Shown here piece by piece: positions 7,949 to 16,838 of a stretch of 64,000 nt of DNA. Within the stretch, counting starts at the first letter, position 1; each line of letters begins with the position of its first letter. Position numbers and translations under genes: made by a program. This DNA is from UBA2336 sp964419145 (GTDB taxonomy: Bacteria > Bacteroidota > Bacteroidia > Cytophagales > Cyclobacteriaceae), in the NCBI GenBank assembly GCA_964419145.1, contig CAYQOM010000004.1:1-64000 (forward strand). Direction: 5' to 3'. The notes beneath the pieces are model-generated. The model was not told the origin of the DNA, ran no database searches, and saw only the letters and a list, made by a program, of their open reading frames with translations.

Positions 7949-8529
7949 TTTGCTGATTTTCCGTATTTAAAAATTTCAAGTGCCAACAGGCCAATAATCA
8001 TTATTCCGATGACCAAAAAAATCCATCCCCCGATATCTGGACCTGAAAAGGCTGTAAAGTTTAATAATTGTTTCGTACCAATTACCGGTGGCTGATAGGC
8101 CATGCCGGGCACAACAATGGGTGCTGTTGGATCAAGATTGTGTCCGTAGTCATAACCCCACAAGTAGAAATCTACAAGCGCGGCAATACCCGAAGCGATA
8201 ATCAAAGAACCAAAAGCTACGAGCATAAAACGTCTGTTCACCAAACTGGTAAGCAATCCAAATCCAATCAATGCGCCTACAATGTAGATCATGTATTTGA
8301 ATTCGGGGAACATGCTTACTTCAATGTGCTTCATACCGATGTAGTGGTTAAGCGCAGAGATAATTTTCACATCACCCGAAAGGTCATCAATCCAGATTTT
8401 CATTTCCAGTCCTTCGGGGTATTGTGGCGCCCACATCAAAATTTGCCATAAGGGTACATAGTATGCGCTGATCATCGCTAAAGAGGCAATGGCTATGATG
8501 ATCCGCGTTGATGTTTTTAATTTTTTCAT
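7945..8529 (-). CDS. nos-cluster integral membrane protein (NosB-like candidate)
   Basis: The 194-residue protein has four predicted transmembrane helices (about residues 8-28, 83-101, 105-125 and 165-187) and a periplasmic stretch with H-Y-I-G-M-K-H-I-E. It sits between nosZ and nosL and overlaps nosL by 4 bases. Clade II nos clusters typically carry a membrane protein, NosB, right after nosZ; position and topology fit, but I cannot confirm homology from sequence alone. It may anchor the complex or help with electron supply or maturation. Confidence 0.75.
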   Translation of the reverse strand: MKKLKTSTRIIIAIASLAMISAYYVPLWQILMWAPQYPEGLEMKIWIDDLSGDVKIISALNHYIGMKHIEVSMFPEFKYMIYIVGALIGFGLLTSLVNRRFMLVAFGSLIIASGIAALVDFYLWGYDYGHNLDPTAPIVVPGMAYQPPVIGTKQLLNFTAFSGPDIGGWIFLVIGIMIIGLLALEIFKYGKSAK

Positions 8530-8582
8530 GATGTTTTGTTTAGTGGATTTTAGTGGCCCTCATGAACACATCGTTATTAAGT

Positions 8583-8616
8583 AAGCGCCCTGCCCCTTGC
8601 GGGACAGGGACGCTTT
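8583..8616. terminator. GC-rich hairpin between nosZ and the next nos gene
   Basis: AAGCGCCCTGCCCC and GGGACAGGGACGCTT form a 12-14 bp stem with one bulge around a TTGC loop. The T-run lies on the plus-strand side, so as a minus-strand terminator it is weak. In the nos transcript it could stabilise the nosZ 3' end or lower expression of the accessory genes. Confidence 0.5.
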
Positions 8617-8658
8617 TTTCAACCTGCAAACTATGGATCAACCTGTTAGTCAGCGCCA

Positions 8659-10635
8659 CTATTTCTGACCTCCGGTATCACCGGTTGAAAATTTGAGGGG
8701 TGTGTTGGAGTTGGCAGGCGATACACGCAGGTATCCTGACATCTCCTGGTGAAGAGCAGAACAGAAGTCGGTGCAATAGAAAGGCACTACACCGGGTTCT
8801 TTTGCTGTCCACTTCAACGTTTGGGTTTCACCCGGCATAATCAATATCTCTGCATTGTTTGCACCTTTAATGGCAAATCCGTGCGGCACATCCCAATCTT
8901 GCTCCAGGTTTGTAACGTGGAAGTATACATCGTCTCCTACGCGAACACCCTCAATGTTATCCGGTGTTAAGTGCGAACGAATGGCTGTCATGTATACGTG
9001 AACCTCTTTTCCATTGCGTTCAACACGTGCCATCTTCTCGCCTTTAGCGGCATACGGGTGCTCGTTGTGTTCAATCGGATAAATCTTTACGGACTTATCA
9101 CGAATCAAACTGGCAGGGATAGCTTCTGCGTAGTGCGGCTCACCGGTTGTAGGGAAGTCGAGCAACAATTGCATCTTATCGCCTTCAATGGAATAAAGTT
9201 GCGCACTTTGTGTTAATTCAGGACCGGTTGGTAAATAACGATCCTTTGTAATCTTGTTGTAAGCAATTACATACTTACCATGAGGTTTAGCTGTAGGACC
9301 ACCTGGCACGGAAAGGTGACCGATGGAGTAGTATGTAGGAACGCGATCCAGCACTTCCAGTGTCTTCACATTCCATTTTACAATTTCTGATGATACGAAG
9401 AATGATGTATACGCATTTCCGTTGCCATCAAACTCAGTGTGTAACGGACCAAGACCAGGTTTTTTCACCTCACCATGTAACGCAGCCTCATACCGGATAA
9501 CCGGAATACCGCTGAAGTCACCTTCATAATCCTTTTGCTCAATGGCCGTTTGGAATTTGCTGAAAGAGAATACTGGCATTAAAGCAGCAAGCTTACCACT
9601 ACCAACGATGTATTCACCTGTAGGATCCACATCGCAACCGTGCGGAGACTTAGGACAAGGAATGAAATAAACGAGATCAGGGAATTCCATCACATCCAAC
9701 ACGGTAACTTCATCCAACATAGTGCTGGTTGCCATATGTGTTTTTTCATCATACGTATTGTGTGCATATTTGGCCTTCTCTTTCTTCCCTTTTCCTTGAG
9801 CAATGTATTCTTCGGCCTTCTTCCAGTTTACAGCCATGATAAAATCCTTATCGTTACGAGAAGCATTCACTTCCAACAAGGTGTAGGCTTGTTCGGTGTT
9901 GTAGCAAGAGAAGAAGAACCAACCGTGTGACGGGCCTTTACCGGCACGGCTCAGGTCATAATTGAAGCCGGGCGTACGCAATTGAAATTCAATGTTCATA
10001 CGGCCGGTTTCCGGATTCACTTTTATGAAGCTGATCGATCCCTTAAAATTTTCTTTGTAGGAACTGATTGGCACATCCTTGTTATCGCCTAATGGAATAC
10101 TGAAGCGTGTTCCCGCCACCACATACTCGGTATTTTCAGTAATGAAAGGTGACGAGTGGTTACCCCCACTGTTCGGTATCTCCAGAATTTCAACAGTTCT
10201 GAATGAGGCCAGGTCAACGCGGGCTACACGTGGGGTGTTGTTACCATTACCAAATGCCCAACGACCATCGTGCTCACCTTTTGTTGTGGATAGCGCAATG
10301 TGGTGCAAATCATCCCACGGCACAAAACCATGCGAAGTATTCAGCATGGGTTTTGTTTCTTCACTGTATCCATAACCATTCTCAGGAAATACGGAGAATA
10401 CTGGAAGAATTTTAAATAACCTTCCCGAAGGAATGCCATAAATTGCCATTTGTCCGTTGAAACCACCCGATACGATGTTATAAAACTCATCGTACTGACC
10501 GGGTGCTACATATACCTTGGAAGCAGCGTCACCAGTGGTTACAGCAGCCGGCCCTTTTGGCTTACAGCCATAACCGATAAGGAGCACCATCAGCACACCT
10601 AATGTTAATCCTATGCGATTGATTTTTGTGTTCAT
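8659..10635 (-). CDS. nosZ: nitrous oxide reductase NosZ, clade II
   Basis: The 658-residue enzyme reduces N2O to N2 in the periplasm. The N terminus is a Sec lipoprotein-type signal (LLIGYGC, Cys24) without the twin-arginine motif of clade I NosZ, which places it in clade II. CuZ ligand histidines are visible in DDLHHIAL, GPLHTEF, PHGKYV, EPHYAE and PHGCDVD. The C-terminal cupredoxin domain carries the CuA ligands C621-TDF-C625-SAL-H629-QE-M632, plus DVPHGF. Length and motif order fit an intact enzyme. It follows a cytochrome c and a fasciclin lipoprotein and precedes nosL, nosD, nosF and nosY. Confidence 0.97.
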   Translation of the reverse strand: MNTKINRIGLTLGVLMVLLIGYGCKPKGPAAVTTGDAASKVYVAPGQYDEFYNIVSGGFNGQMAIYGIPSGRLFKILPVFSVFPENGYGYSEETKPMLNTSHGFVPWDDLHHIALSTTKGEHDGRWAFGNGNNTPRVARVDLASFRTVEILEIPNSGGNHSSPFITENTEYVVAGTRFSIPLGDNKDVPISSYKENFKGSISFIKVNPETGRMNIEFQLRTPGFNYDLSRAGKGPSHGWFFFSCYNTEQAYTLLEVNASRNDKDFIMAVNWKKAEEYIAQGKGKKEKAKYAHNTYDEKTHMATSTMLDEVTVLDVMEFPDLVYFIPCPKSPHGCDVDPTGEYIVGSGKLAALMPVFSFSKFQTAIEQKDYEGDFSGIPVIRYEAALHGEVKKPGLGPLHTEFDGNGNAYTSFFVSSEIVKWNVKTLEVLDRVPTYYSIGHLSVPGGPTAKPHGKYVIAYNKITKDRYLPTGPELTQSAQLYSIEGDKMQLLLDFPTTGEPHYAEAIPASLIRDKSVKIYPIEHNEHPYAAKGEKMARVERNGKEVHVYMTAIRSHLTPDNIEGVRVGDDVYFHVTNLEQDWDVPHGFAIKGANNAEILIMPGETQTLKWTAKEPGVVPFYCTDFCSALHQEMSGYLRVSPANSNTPLKFSTGDTGGQK

Positions 10636-10662
10636 GAATTTAGTTGTTAAAATTTAGTTTGG

Positions 10663-11211
10663 TTATTTTTTATCAGGCGGTAACAATACGGCATCAATAA
10701 CATACACCACTCCATTTGAGGCCTTTACTTTGCCCAACACGTTGGCTCCGTTCACCGTAATTTTTCCGTCTGCTGATTTGTTCAAGGTTACATTATCCAG
10801 GTTAACCTGATTGAGCGTCATGCCATCACTTATATACTCTTCATTGATCACGCCCACGTACACATGGTATTCCAGAATGTTTTGCAGCGCTTCCTTGCTT
10901 TCAGGCTTCAGTAAACCTTCAACGGTACCAGCCGGAAGTTTTTCAAAGGCTGCGTTGGTCGGTGCGAATACAGTAAAGGGACCAGCATTGGAAAGTGCAT
11001 CAACATAATTGGCCGTTTTTAAAGCGGTTACCAGTGTTGTGTGATCGGCAGAACCGACAGCCACCCGCACAACATCCGGTTCAGATGTTTCGTCTTTCAC
11101 ATTCGATTGTCCGCCACCAAGCGGAGCACCGGTTGTTTCAGCCGTGCTGTCTGTTTGTTGCTGACCGCAAGCCAACAGCAGCGTGAGTGGGATGATCAGA
11201 AGATATTTCAT
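10663..11211 (-). CDS. fasciclin-domain lipoprotein in the nos operon
   Basis: A 182-residue protein with a lipobox at Cys15 (LTLLLAC), a Ser/Thr/Gly-rich linker (about 16-48) and one fasciclin (FAS1) domain to the C terminus: NAGPFTVFAPTNAAF, the central ILEYHVY, and NGVVYVIDAVLLPP. FAS1 domains mediate protein or matrix contacts. It lies between cytochrome c (22 bases upstream) and nosZ (27 bases downstream), so it is very probably co-transcribed with them; a role in docking NosZ or the cytochrome is inference only. Confidence 0.9.
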   Translation of the reverse strand: MKYLLIIPLTLLLACGQQQTDSTAETTGAPLGGGQSNVKDETSEPDVVRVAVGSADHTTLVTALKTANYVDALSNAGPFTVFAPTNAAFEKLPAGTVEGLLKPESKEALQNILEYHVYVGVINEEYISDGMTLNQVNLDNVTLNKSADGKITVNGANVLGKVKASNGVVYVIDAVLLPPDKK

Positions 11212-11232
11212 ATAGCTAGGGTTTAATGGTTT

Positions 11233-11694
11233 CTATTCTTCACCATCGTTCTTGCGCAAAAACTCAAGAATATCGCGCGCATCGCCAATAGAAATGTTCT
11301 GATTTGGCATGCGGGTTAAACATAATTCAAGCAGTTCCTGTGCAACAGGGTCTTGATCCAACATAACTTCAGTGTTGGTTACCATATTCATGATCCATTC
11401 TGGCTTTCTGCGTTTGGTTACATCCTTAAAACCAGGTCCTACAACACGCTCATCACTCAGTTTATGGCAGGCAGAGCACTTCATGTCGTAAATATCCTGG
11501 CCACGCTGAACACGTTCAGCATCCAACGGATTATGAAGGGTCACATTTTTTACCTGGCCGATTCCTTTGGTTGGATCAATTACTTCTTCAACGGCACTTT
11601 TTTTAGGTTCATCTGCTTCTGCTACTTGAGGTTTGTCAGGAGCACAAGCGGCCAGCATGGCAGCGGCAACGAGAACAGTCATCAGGTTTTTCAT
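11233..11694 (-). CDS. monohaem cytochrome c lipoprotein, likely NosZ electron donor
   Basis: The 153-residue protein has a lipoprotein signal (AAMLAAC, Cys17), a linker, and a class I cytochrome c domain with haem motif C73-SA-C76-H77 and a distal Met in TRMPNQN. As the first gene of the minus-strand nos operon it probably carries electrons from the quinol-oxidising complex to NosZ. An FNR-type box and a 24-bp palindrome lie upstream. Confidence 0.92.
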   Translation of the reverse strand: MKNLMTVLVAAAMLAACAPDKPQVAEADEPKKSAVEEVIDPTKGIGQVKNVTLHNPLDAERVQRGQDIYDMKCSACHKLSDERVVGPGFKDVTKRRKPEWIMNMVTNTEVMLDQDPVAQELLELCLTRMPNQNISIGDARDILEFLRKNDGEE

Positions 11695-11766
11695 AATTAT
11701 ATGGGTTTAGTTTGCGGTTTCTTTTGTTTTTAATTTGTGCACAAGGTATACCTGAGGCTACCTATG

Positions 11767-11790
11767 CCCGTATGACTCGAATCATACGGG
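11767..11790. promoter_or_regulatory. 24-bp palindrome upstream of the nos operon
   Basis: CCCGTATGA (11767-11775) and TCATACGGG (11782-11790) are perfect inverted arms around CTCGAA, and the inner TCGA also pairs. It lies 72-96 bases upstream of the cytochrome c start and is adjacent to the FNR-type box. No T-run follows on either strand, so an operator is more likely than a terminator. Confidence 0.5.
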
Positions 11791-11794
11791 GCAT

Positions 11795-11808
11795 TTGATT
11801 TATATCAC
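11795..11808. promoter_or_regulatory. FNR/CRP-family box upstream of the nos operon
   Basis: TTGAT-TTAT-ATCAC matches the FNR consensus TTGAT-N4-ATCAA in 9 of 10 defined positions. It is about 100 bases upstream of the cytochrome c start. The same TTAT-spaced core occurs before usp (15492) and yceI (28906). The rest of the 11695-11925 gap holds only the neighbouring palindrome and a second, weaker box. Confidence 0.65.
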
Positions 11809-11898
11809 CTATTATGCTGCGAGAATCCGTAGAAATAGTGGATCCTCCCCCTCACATCCGTCTGGATTAAAGATTAGGGAAAAATAGTAAAATTTTAG

Positions 11899-11912
11899 CT
11901 GATAAAAGTCAG
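11899..11912. promoter_or_regulatory. second, weaker FNR/CRP-type box
   Basis: CTGAT-AAAA-GTCAG is a perfect inverted repeat with the TGA-N6-TCA core of the CRP/FNR superfamily. It lies just downstream of ccoS and 104 bases upstream of the first box. Its role in nos control is less certain because of the distance. Confidence 0.4.
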
Positions 11913-11925
11913 AAATACCGAAATC

Positions 11926-12111
11926 TCAAGACGAATGCTTGTTTTTATCTGTGGAGGACTTTTTCTCCTTTTTTTTATCCTCAAACAGCATTCTGATAGA
12001 GGGCGTGTAGGTATCATCATATTGCCCGCTCTTCATACTCCAATAAAAAATGAGCAAAAAGATTATGGCTATGGTAAGGCTGATCGATATTAACAGAATA
12101 ATAATAGACAT
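11926..12111 (-). CDS. ccoS: cbb3-type oxidase assembly protein CcoS
   Basis: This is a 61-residue protein with one N-terminal transmembrane helix followed by the conserved CcoS segment W-S-M-K-S-G-Q-Y-D-D and a charged lysine-rich tail. CcoS is needed for cofactor insertion into cbb3 cytochrome oxidase. It follows ccoI by 4 bases, the usual order. The structural ccoNOP genes are not in this window. Confidence 0.88.
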   Translation of the reverse strand: MSIIILLISISLTIAIIFLLIFYWSMKSGQYDDTYTPSIRMLFEDKKKEKKSSTDKNKHSS

Positions 12112-12115
12112 ATCC

Positions 12116-14548
12116 TTACGCTATCTGTTTAGTGAGATGCCTTCTTGCTGCCATGTTTACTGCTACCGTGGTAAATACCACCACACAAATACTGCTTAAT
12201 GGCATAAGAATGGCCGCCACTAAGGGGGTTAAATGCCCGGTTATTGCAAAACTCAAAGCAATGGCATTGTAGGTAAACGACAAGATGAATCCCGCCTTGA
12301 CGATACCTGTGGCCGATTTGGCTAACCGAAGAAATTTATCTAGACCCGATACCTGATCGCCCTGTAGTATACCGTCACAGGCGGGTGTAAAAACACCTGT
12401 GTCATCGGCAACGGCTATTCCAACATCGGCTTGTTTTAAGGCACCTGAATCATTCAGGCCATCGCCCAACATCATTACCTGCCTGCCTTGATGTTGCAGG
12501 TTGCTGATGTAATGAAGCTTATCATGTGGGCTTTGGTTAAAAAGAAGTTGAGTCGCTGGTTGGAACAATGTTCGCATCAGCACATAGTCCGCTTTACTGT
12601 CCCCCGAAAGCATCGCCACACACTGATCACCCAGACGACCCAACATTTCTTGTATACGGTTTCGCACGGCTGTGCGAATCGCAAAATATCCTTTTATTTC
12701 ACCAGCGATGGCCACAAAAACCGTAGACGCAATATCCTCCAATCGCTCGTGGAATCCTACAAAGATAGCAGAACCAATCTTAACCTCAATACCGGATATA
12801 ACTCCTTCTAACCCTTTACCCGTAATTTCTTTAAAATTTTTTACCTCATACGCGTGCCGGTAACCTAAATGTTTGTGTATGAGCTTGCTTAAGGGATGGG
12901 TAGAATATCCTGTTAAGGTGTAAATCCAACTCTTTTCTTCCTCCGAAAGTTCTCCTGTAAACACAATTTCCGGTTCCTGACCGTGTGTTACCGTGCCGGT
13001 TTTGTCGAAAACAACCGCATTAACACCGGCCATACGCTCAATTACGTCAGCATTTTTTAAATAAAGCTTATTTCGGCCAAATACCCGCAGCATGTTACCA
13101 TAGGTAAATGGGGCTGTTAAGGCCAATGCGCATGGGCAGGCCACTATTAAAATAGAGGTGATGATCAACCAAACCTGCGATGGATCAACCACATACCAAT
13201 AAACACCAGCCACGAGGGTCAAACCAAGAATTACCCAAGTGAAGCGTTTGGCCGCCTTGTCAATAAGCCGTTTATATCTGCTCTCTTCGGGTTTTTGAAA
13301 TACCTCGTTGTTCCACAGGCTGGTAAGGTGACTTTGTGATGTGCGGTTTTCAACAACCAGCGTTATCGGTTGTCCGATCAGCTTGCCTCCCGCATAAACC
13401 AAATCGCCCTTTTTAACCAACACCGGCTTTGCTTCACCCGTTACAAAACTGTAGTCTATAAAGGCTTCATTATCCAACAGCAGGCTATCAGCAGGTACGA
13501 TTTCCATATTTCGCACTTTGATCTGATCACCTTTCTCCAGGTTGTACACCACAACCGGCTCCCAATCATTTTTTACTTTTCGCAAGACAGCTAACGGAAA
13601 ATACGATTTAAAATCCCGATCGAACGCCAAGCTTTCATAGGTTTTGTTTTGAAACCACCGGCCAATCAACAAGAAAAATACGAGGCCAGTAAATGAATCC
13701 AGATAACCCGGACCATAGCCCGTAACAATATCCCAAACGCTTCTTGCAAACAAGGCAATCAACCCCACAGCAATGGGCACATCAATGTTGATTTGACGTT
13801 GCTTGTAGCTTTTCCAGGCTGAAACCATGTAATACGAATCGCTGTACAGCAATACCGGTATCGACAGTAAAATATTCAGCCAAGAGAAAATTTGTGCCAG
13901 CTGCCCTTCAGAAGGATCAAGCCCCAGGTATTCGGGGAAACTGAACAACATCACATTACCGAAGCAAAAACCGGCAATGGAAAGTTTCAACACCAATGAT
14001 TTGTCGTAGACTGCACCTGATCTCTCTGCTTTTTGTTCAGCATCCAGGTTTATTTTGGGCGCATACCCAACCGAGGTAATCAGTCGGGCTACCGCGCTTA
14101 ATGGTATAAGCTTCGGATTAAAATCAATCGTGGCAGTCTTTCGAACAAAATTTACTTCTGAACGAAGAATACCCGCATTTAATTTTTGCAGATTTTCCAG
14201 TAACCAAATACATGAAACGCAATGAATGGCCGGAATGCAAAACTGAACACGGGCAAATGTGTCGGAATCAAAACTTACCAGCTTTCTTCTGATCTGTGGA
14301 TCGTCAAGATACACATACGCTTCATCGCTTACGTGCCGTAAAGTTGTACCCGGATTTTTTTCCAGGTCGTAATACGTACACAAATCATTGGCATTCAGAA
14401 TTTCGTAAACCGTTTTACAGCCGTAGCAGCAAAAAGGTTTATCGTCTTGCCACAACAAGTCATCACACACCTCACCGCAGTGATAGCAGGTAACTTCCTG
14501 ATCGGTTACGGGTTGTATGTCCGTATGGTATTGTTGTGTAGTGGCCAC
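12116..14548 (-). CDS. ccoI: copper-transporting P1B ATPase CcoI/FixI
   Basis: An 810-residue heavy-metal P-type ATPase. It starts with a Cys-rich cluster (CYHCGEVC ... CCYGC), then an HMA-like domain with HCVSC, eight predicted membrane helices, the CPC ion motif in VACPCALAL, phosphorylation motif DKTGT and hinge GDGLNDSGAL. The Cys-rich N terminus and the adjacent ccoS identify it as the CcoI/FixI branch, which exports copper for cbb3 oxidase assembly. It could indirectly supply periplasmic copper for NosZ too. It is 26 bases downstream of the universal stress gene. Confidence 0.94.
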   Translation of the reverse strand: MATTQQYHTDIQPVTDQEVTCYHCGEVCDDLLWQDDKPFCCYGCKTVYEILNANDLCTYYDLEKNPGTTLRHVSDEAYVYLDDPQIRRKLVSFDSDTFARVQFCIPAIHCVSCIWLLENLQKLNAGILRSEVNFVRKTATIDFNPKLIPLSAVARLITSVGYAPKINLDAEQKAERSGAVYDKSLVLKLSIAGFCFGNVMLFSFPEYLGLDPSEGQLAQIFSWLNILLSIPVLLYSDSYYMVSAWKSYKQRQINIDVPIAVGLIALFARSVWDIVTGYGPGYLDSFTGLVFFLLIGRWFQNKTYESLAFDRDFKSYFPLAVLRKVKNDWEPVVVYNLEKGDQIKVRNMEIVPADSLLLDNEAFIDYSFVTGEAKPVLVKKGDLVYAGGKLIGQPITLVVENRTSQSHLTSLWNNEVFQKPEESRYKRLIDKAAKRFTWVILGLTLVAGVYWYVVDPSQVWLIITSILIVACPCALALTAPFTYGNMLRVFGRNKLYLKNADVIERMAGVNAVVFDKTGTVTHGQEPEIVFTGELSEEEKSWIYTLTGYSTHPLSKLIHKHLGYRHAYEVKNFKEITGKGLEGVISGIEVKIGSAIFVGFHERLEDIASTVFVAIAGEIKGYFAIRTAVRNRIQEMLGRLGDQCVAMLSGDSKADYVLMRTLFQPATQLLFNQSPHDKLHYISNLQHQGRQVMMLGDGLNDSGALKQADVGIAVADDTGVFTPACDGILQGDQVSGLDKFLRLAKSATGIVKAGFILSFTYNAIALSFAITGHLTPLVAAILMPLSSICVVVFTTVAVNMAARRHLTKQIA

Positions 14549-14574
14549 AAAAATAAATTACCAATTGCTGATGA

Positions 14575-15414
14575 TTACTTCTTTATCGCGTATGTCCAGA
14601 TGGGGCAATCCACATGATTTACCACATCTTCGGCAACGCTTCCGCTAAAGAAGTGGGCAATGCCTTTCCTTCCATGAGTGCCCATAGCAATCATGTCGGC
14701 ACCAATTTCATGCGCGAAATTGATGGTTCCGGCTTCTTCATACGGATCATTGAACACGTTGATGGTGTAATCCTTCAACATAAAACGCTTGGCAAATGCC
14801 TGAAGTCGTTTATGCGTTACCGTATCGCGGGTGAAGTTGGTGGGTGTATTTATCCACACAATATGCAAGGTAGCTTTGAAGAAATTCTGCAACGCCTTTA
14901 CTTTCATCACCAGGTCTTCCTGATGTTCTGTATTTAAGGTGTTCGGGAATACAATATTTTTAATGGATGCTGCCTTTACATATTTCTTCACCGCAATTAC
15001 CGGAACAGCCGAGTTACGCACCATCTTTTCGGCATTGGATCCGATCAGTACTTCGCGCACACCGCTGGCTCCCTTCGTGCCCATCACCACCAGATCAATT
15101 TTATTCTCTTCAATGTAATCGGCTAACATATGGCTTACCGGTCCAAAAATTACTTGACTGGTTACCTTAGGCTTTTCAGGTGCATATTTCTCGCGTAACT
15201 TTTTGAATTGCTTCTCAGCTTTTTCGCGCAGTTCTTTAAAAAGCGCTTCTTCAAAAGCCATAACCGGCATCAGCACAGAATCGTGCAACACCGGAACTTC
15301 TACCACATTAATCAGGTGTATCTCCCCTTTTGCTTGGGTGGCTACATCAATCGCGAACCGAAAAGCATTAACCGCTTGTTCGGAAAAATCGCACGGAACG
15401 AGAATCTTCTTCAT
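14575..15414 (-). CDS. universal stress protein with two Usp domains
   Basis: The 279-residue protein has two tandem UspA domains. The ATP-binding G-2X-G-9X-G-S signature appears in the first as GTKGASG...GSNAEKM and in the second as GTHGRKG...GSVAEDV. Such proteins are often induced by hypoxia or stationary phase. Two FNR-type boxes 22 bp apart lie upstream, and the gene probably leads an operon with ccoI and ccoS. Confidence 0.92.
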   Translation of the reverse strand: MKKILVPCDFSEQAVNAFRFAIDVATQAKGEIHLINVVEVPVLHDSVLMPVMAFEEALFKELREKAEKQFKKLREKYAPEKPKVTSQVIFGPVSHMLADYIEENKIDLVVMGTKGASGVREVLIGSNAEKMVRNSAVPVIAVKKYVKAASIKNIVFPNTLNTEHQEDLVMKVKALQNFFKATLHIVWINTPTNFTRDTVTHKRLQAFAKRFMLKDYTINVFNDPYEEAGTINFAHEIGADMIAMGTHGRKGIAHFFSGSVAEDVVNHVDCPIWTYAIKK

Positions 15415-15469
15415 GGCATGGGGGATTAATTGTCAAAACAAAGGTATTCCCTAAAATACCAACTTTCGG

Positions 15470-15505
15470 CTGATACCGATCAAGACAGCACCTGATTTAT
15501 ATCAG
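15470..15505. promoter_or_regulatory. tandem FNR/CRP-family boxes upstream of usp
   Basis: CTGAT-ACCG-ATCAA (15470-15483) and CTGAT-TTAT-ATCAG (15492-15505) have centres 22 bp apart, two helical turns. They lie 56-91 bases upstream of the usp start. The same two-box spacing is seen before yceI. The second box is only seven bases beyond the menA stop codon, so activity is directed to usp. Confidence 0.65.
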
Positions 15506-15511
15506 ATTTAT

Positions 15512-16411
15512 CTAAGCAGTTAACACCAGACCGGTGCCAAAAAGCAATACGAAAAGCAATGTTGACAAGGCTAATTGCTTCAGGTAGGGATCAAGTTCGG
15601 AGGCAGATTTTTGCTGAACAGAAAATCCGTTTTTAAGAAAAAGGGGCACCGTAAGCAGAAAAAGCAGTTGCCAGGGCGATTGATACGTAATTGCTGTAAA
15701 TACGCATGCTGAAATGATGCCACCCATCAATAAAAACCAATGATATCGAATGGCATTTTCCCGTCCGATGCGAACGGGAATGGAGAATTTTCCTGCCTGT
15801 TGATCGGATTCAATATCGCGGATGTTGTTCACATTCAACACACCCATGGAAAAGAACCCACAGCTCAGGGCCGGCAAAAACTGAATCGGGATAATTTCCT
15901 GCGTAAATAAATAAGCAGAACCCATCACACCTACCACGCCAAAAAAAATCAATACCGAAACATCACCCAATCCGGCATAGCCGTATGGCTTTTTTCCAAC
16001 CGTATAGGCAATGGCCGCCAAAATGCTAAGCAGGCCCAATCCAAAAAAGAACAAAAAGGCATTCCAGTTAAACCCAAAGGCAATCCACAACAACCACAAT
16101 CCACTTACCAGGCAAAGGGCTACAAAAAGAAAAAGTGCTGATCGCATTTTTTGCGGTGAGATGGCACCGGATTGAACCGCACGGCTGGGTCCTTTACGAC
16201 CTGCATGATCGGCTCCATTAATCGAGTCGCCATAATCGTTGGCCAGGTTGGATAAAATTTGCAGAAAGATGGTGGTGAACACACACAACAGAAAAATATC
16301 CCACCGGAAAGCCTGTTGCGATGCTGCCAGAAAACCGCCCATCCCAATGCATGAAAGTGCTAATGGTAATGTTCGTAGCCGAAAGGCACCAATCCAGACT
16401 TTGATATTCAT
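15512..16411 (-). CDS. menA: 1,4-dihydroxy-2-naphthoate polyprenyltransferase MenA
   Basis: A 299-residue integral membrane UbiA-family enzyme with about nine helices. The first Asp-rich site is in NDYGDSINGADHAG and the second in NNIRDIESDQQAGK. MenA attaches the polyprenyl chain in menaquinone synthesis, providing the quinone for anaerobic and micro-oxic respiration seen elsewhere in the window. It is the last gene of a minus-strand run gpx-gpx-doxX-menA with short gaps. Confidence 0.92.
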   Translation of the reverse strand: MNIKVWIGAFRLRTLPLALSCIGMGGFLAASQQAFRWDIFLLCVFTTIFLQILSNLANDYGDSINGADHAGRKGPSRAVQSGAISPQKMRSALFLFVALCLVSGLWLLWIAFGFNWNAFLFFFGLGLLSILAAIAYTVGKKPYGYAGLGDVSVLIFFGVVGVMGSAYLFTQEIIPIQFLPALSCGFFSMGVLNVNNIRDIESDQQAGKFSIPVRIGRENAIRYHWFLLMGGIISACVFTAITYQSPWQLLFLLTVPLFLKNGFSVQQKSASELDPYLKQLALSTLLFVLLFGTGLVLTA

Positions 16412-16429
16412 ATCGCAGCAAAATTAAAA

Positions 16430-16831
16430 CTATTTTTTACGTAGTGCATCAACTGAATACTTTCCTGGACCAGAAAGGAACAATACCACAAAGGGTATCA
16501 AAAACGAAAATGCATGCTCACGTTCAATAAACGGTTGTCCCACATGGCCAATTAATATCGCAAAAATCATATTCACCATAGCAGGAATTAAGGCAACTCG
16601 TGTAAAGAGGCCTAACACGATAAACACAGGGCAGATCAACTCGGCAAAAATGGTAAGACTTAACGATGCGCTTCCTCCAATATGAAATGGATCAGGCCAG
16701 TAGGATGCTTTCTCGGAAAAATGGATTGCCTTGTCGTAGCCATGGTACATCAGGAATAACGAAAAAAGCCGGAGCAAAAATAGTCCGGCATCAACTGAAA
16801 AAGGTTTCGTTTCAAAAAGCCTTTTAAACAT
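16430..16831 (-). CDS. DoxX-family membrane protein
   Basis: A 133-residue protein with four predicted transmembrane helices, starting with LFLLRLFSLFLMYHGYDKA and containing FAELICPVFIVLGLFTR, a typical DoxX pattern. DoxX-like proteins act in redox or quinone-linked processes, but exact function is not known. The gap to the preceding gpx is 7 bases and to menA 18 bases, so it is likely in one operon. Confidence 0.85.
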   Translation of the reverse strand: MFKRLFETKPFSVDAGLFLLRLFSLFLMYHGYDKAIHFSEKASYWPDPFHIGGSASLSLTIFAELICPVFIVLGLFTRVALIPAMVNMIFAILIGHVGQPFIEREHAFSFLIPFVVLFLSGPGKYSVDALRKK

Positions 16832-16838
16832 GCTTCGC

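Noticed and set aside
9640..10415. Plus-strand ORFs opposite nosZ
   Set aside because: They have no family features and lie wholly within the clearly coding nosZ.
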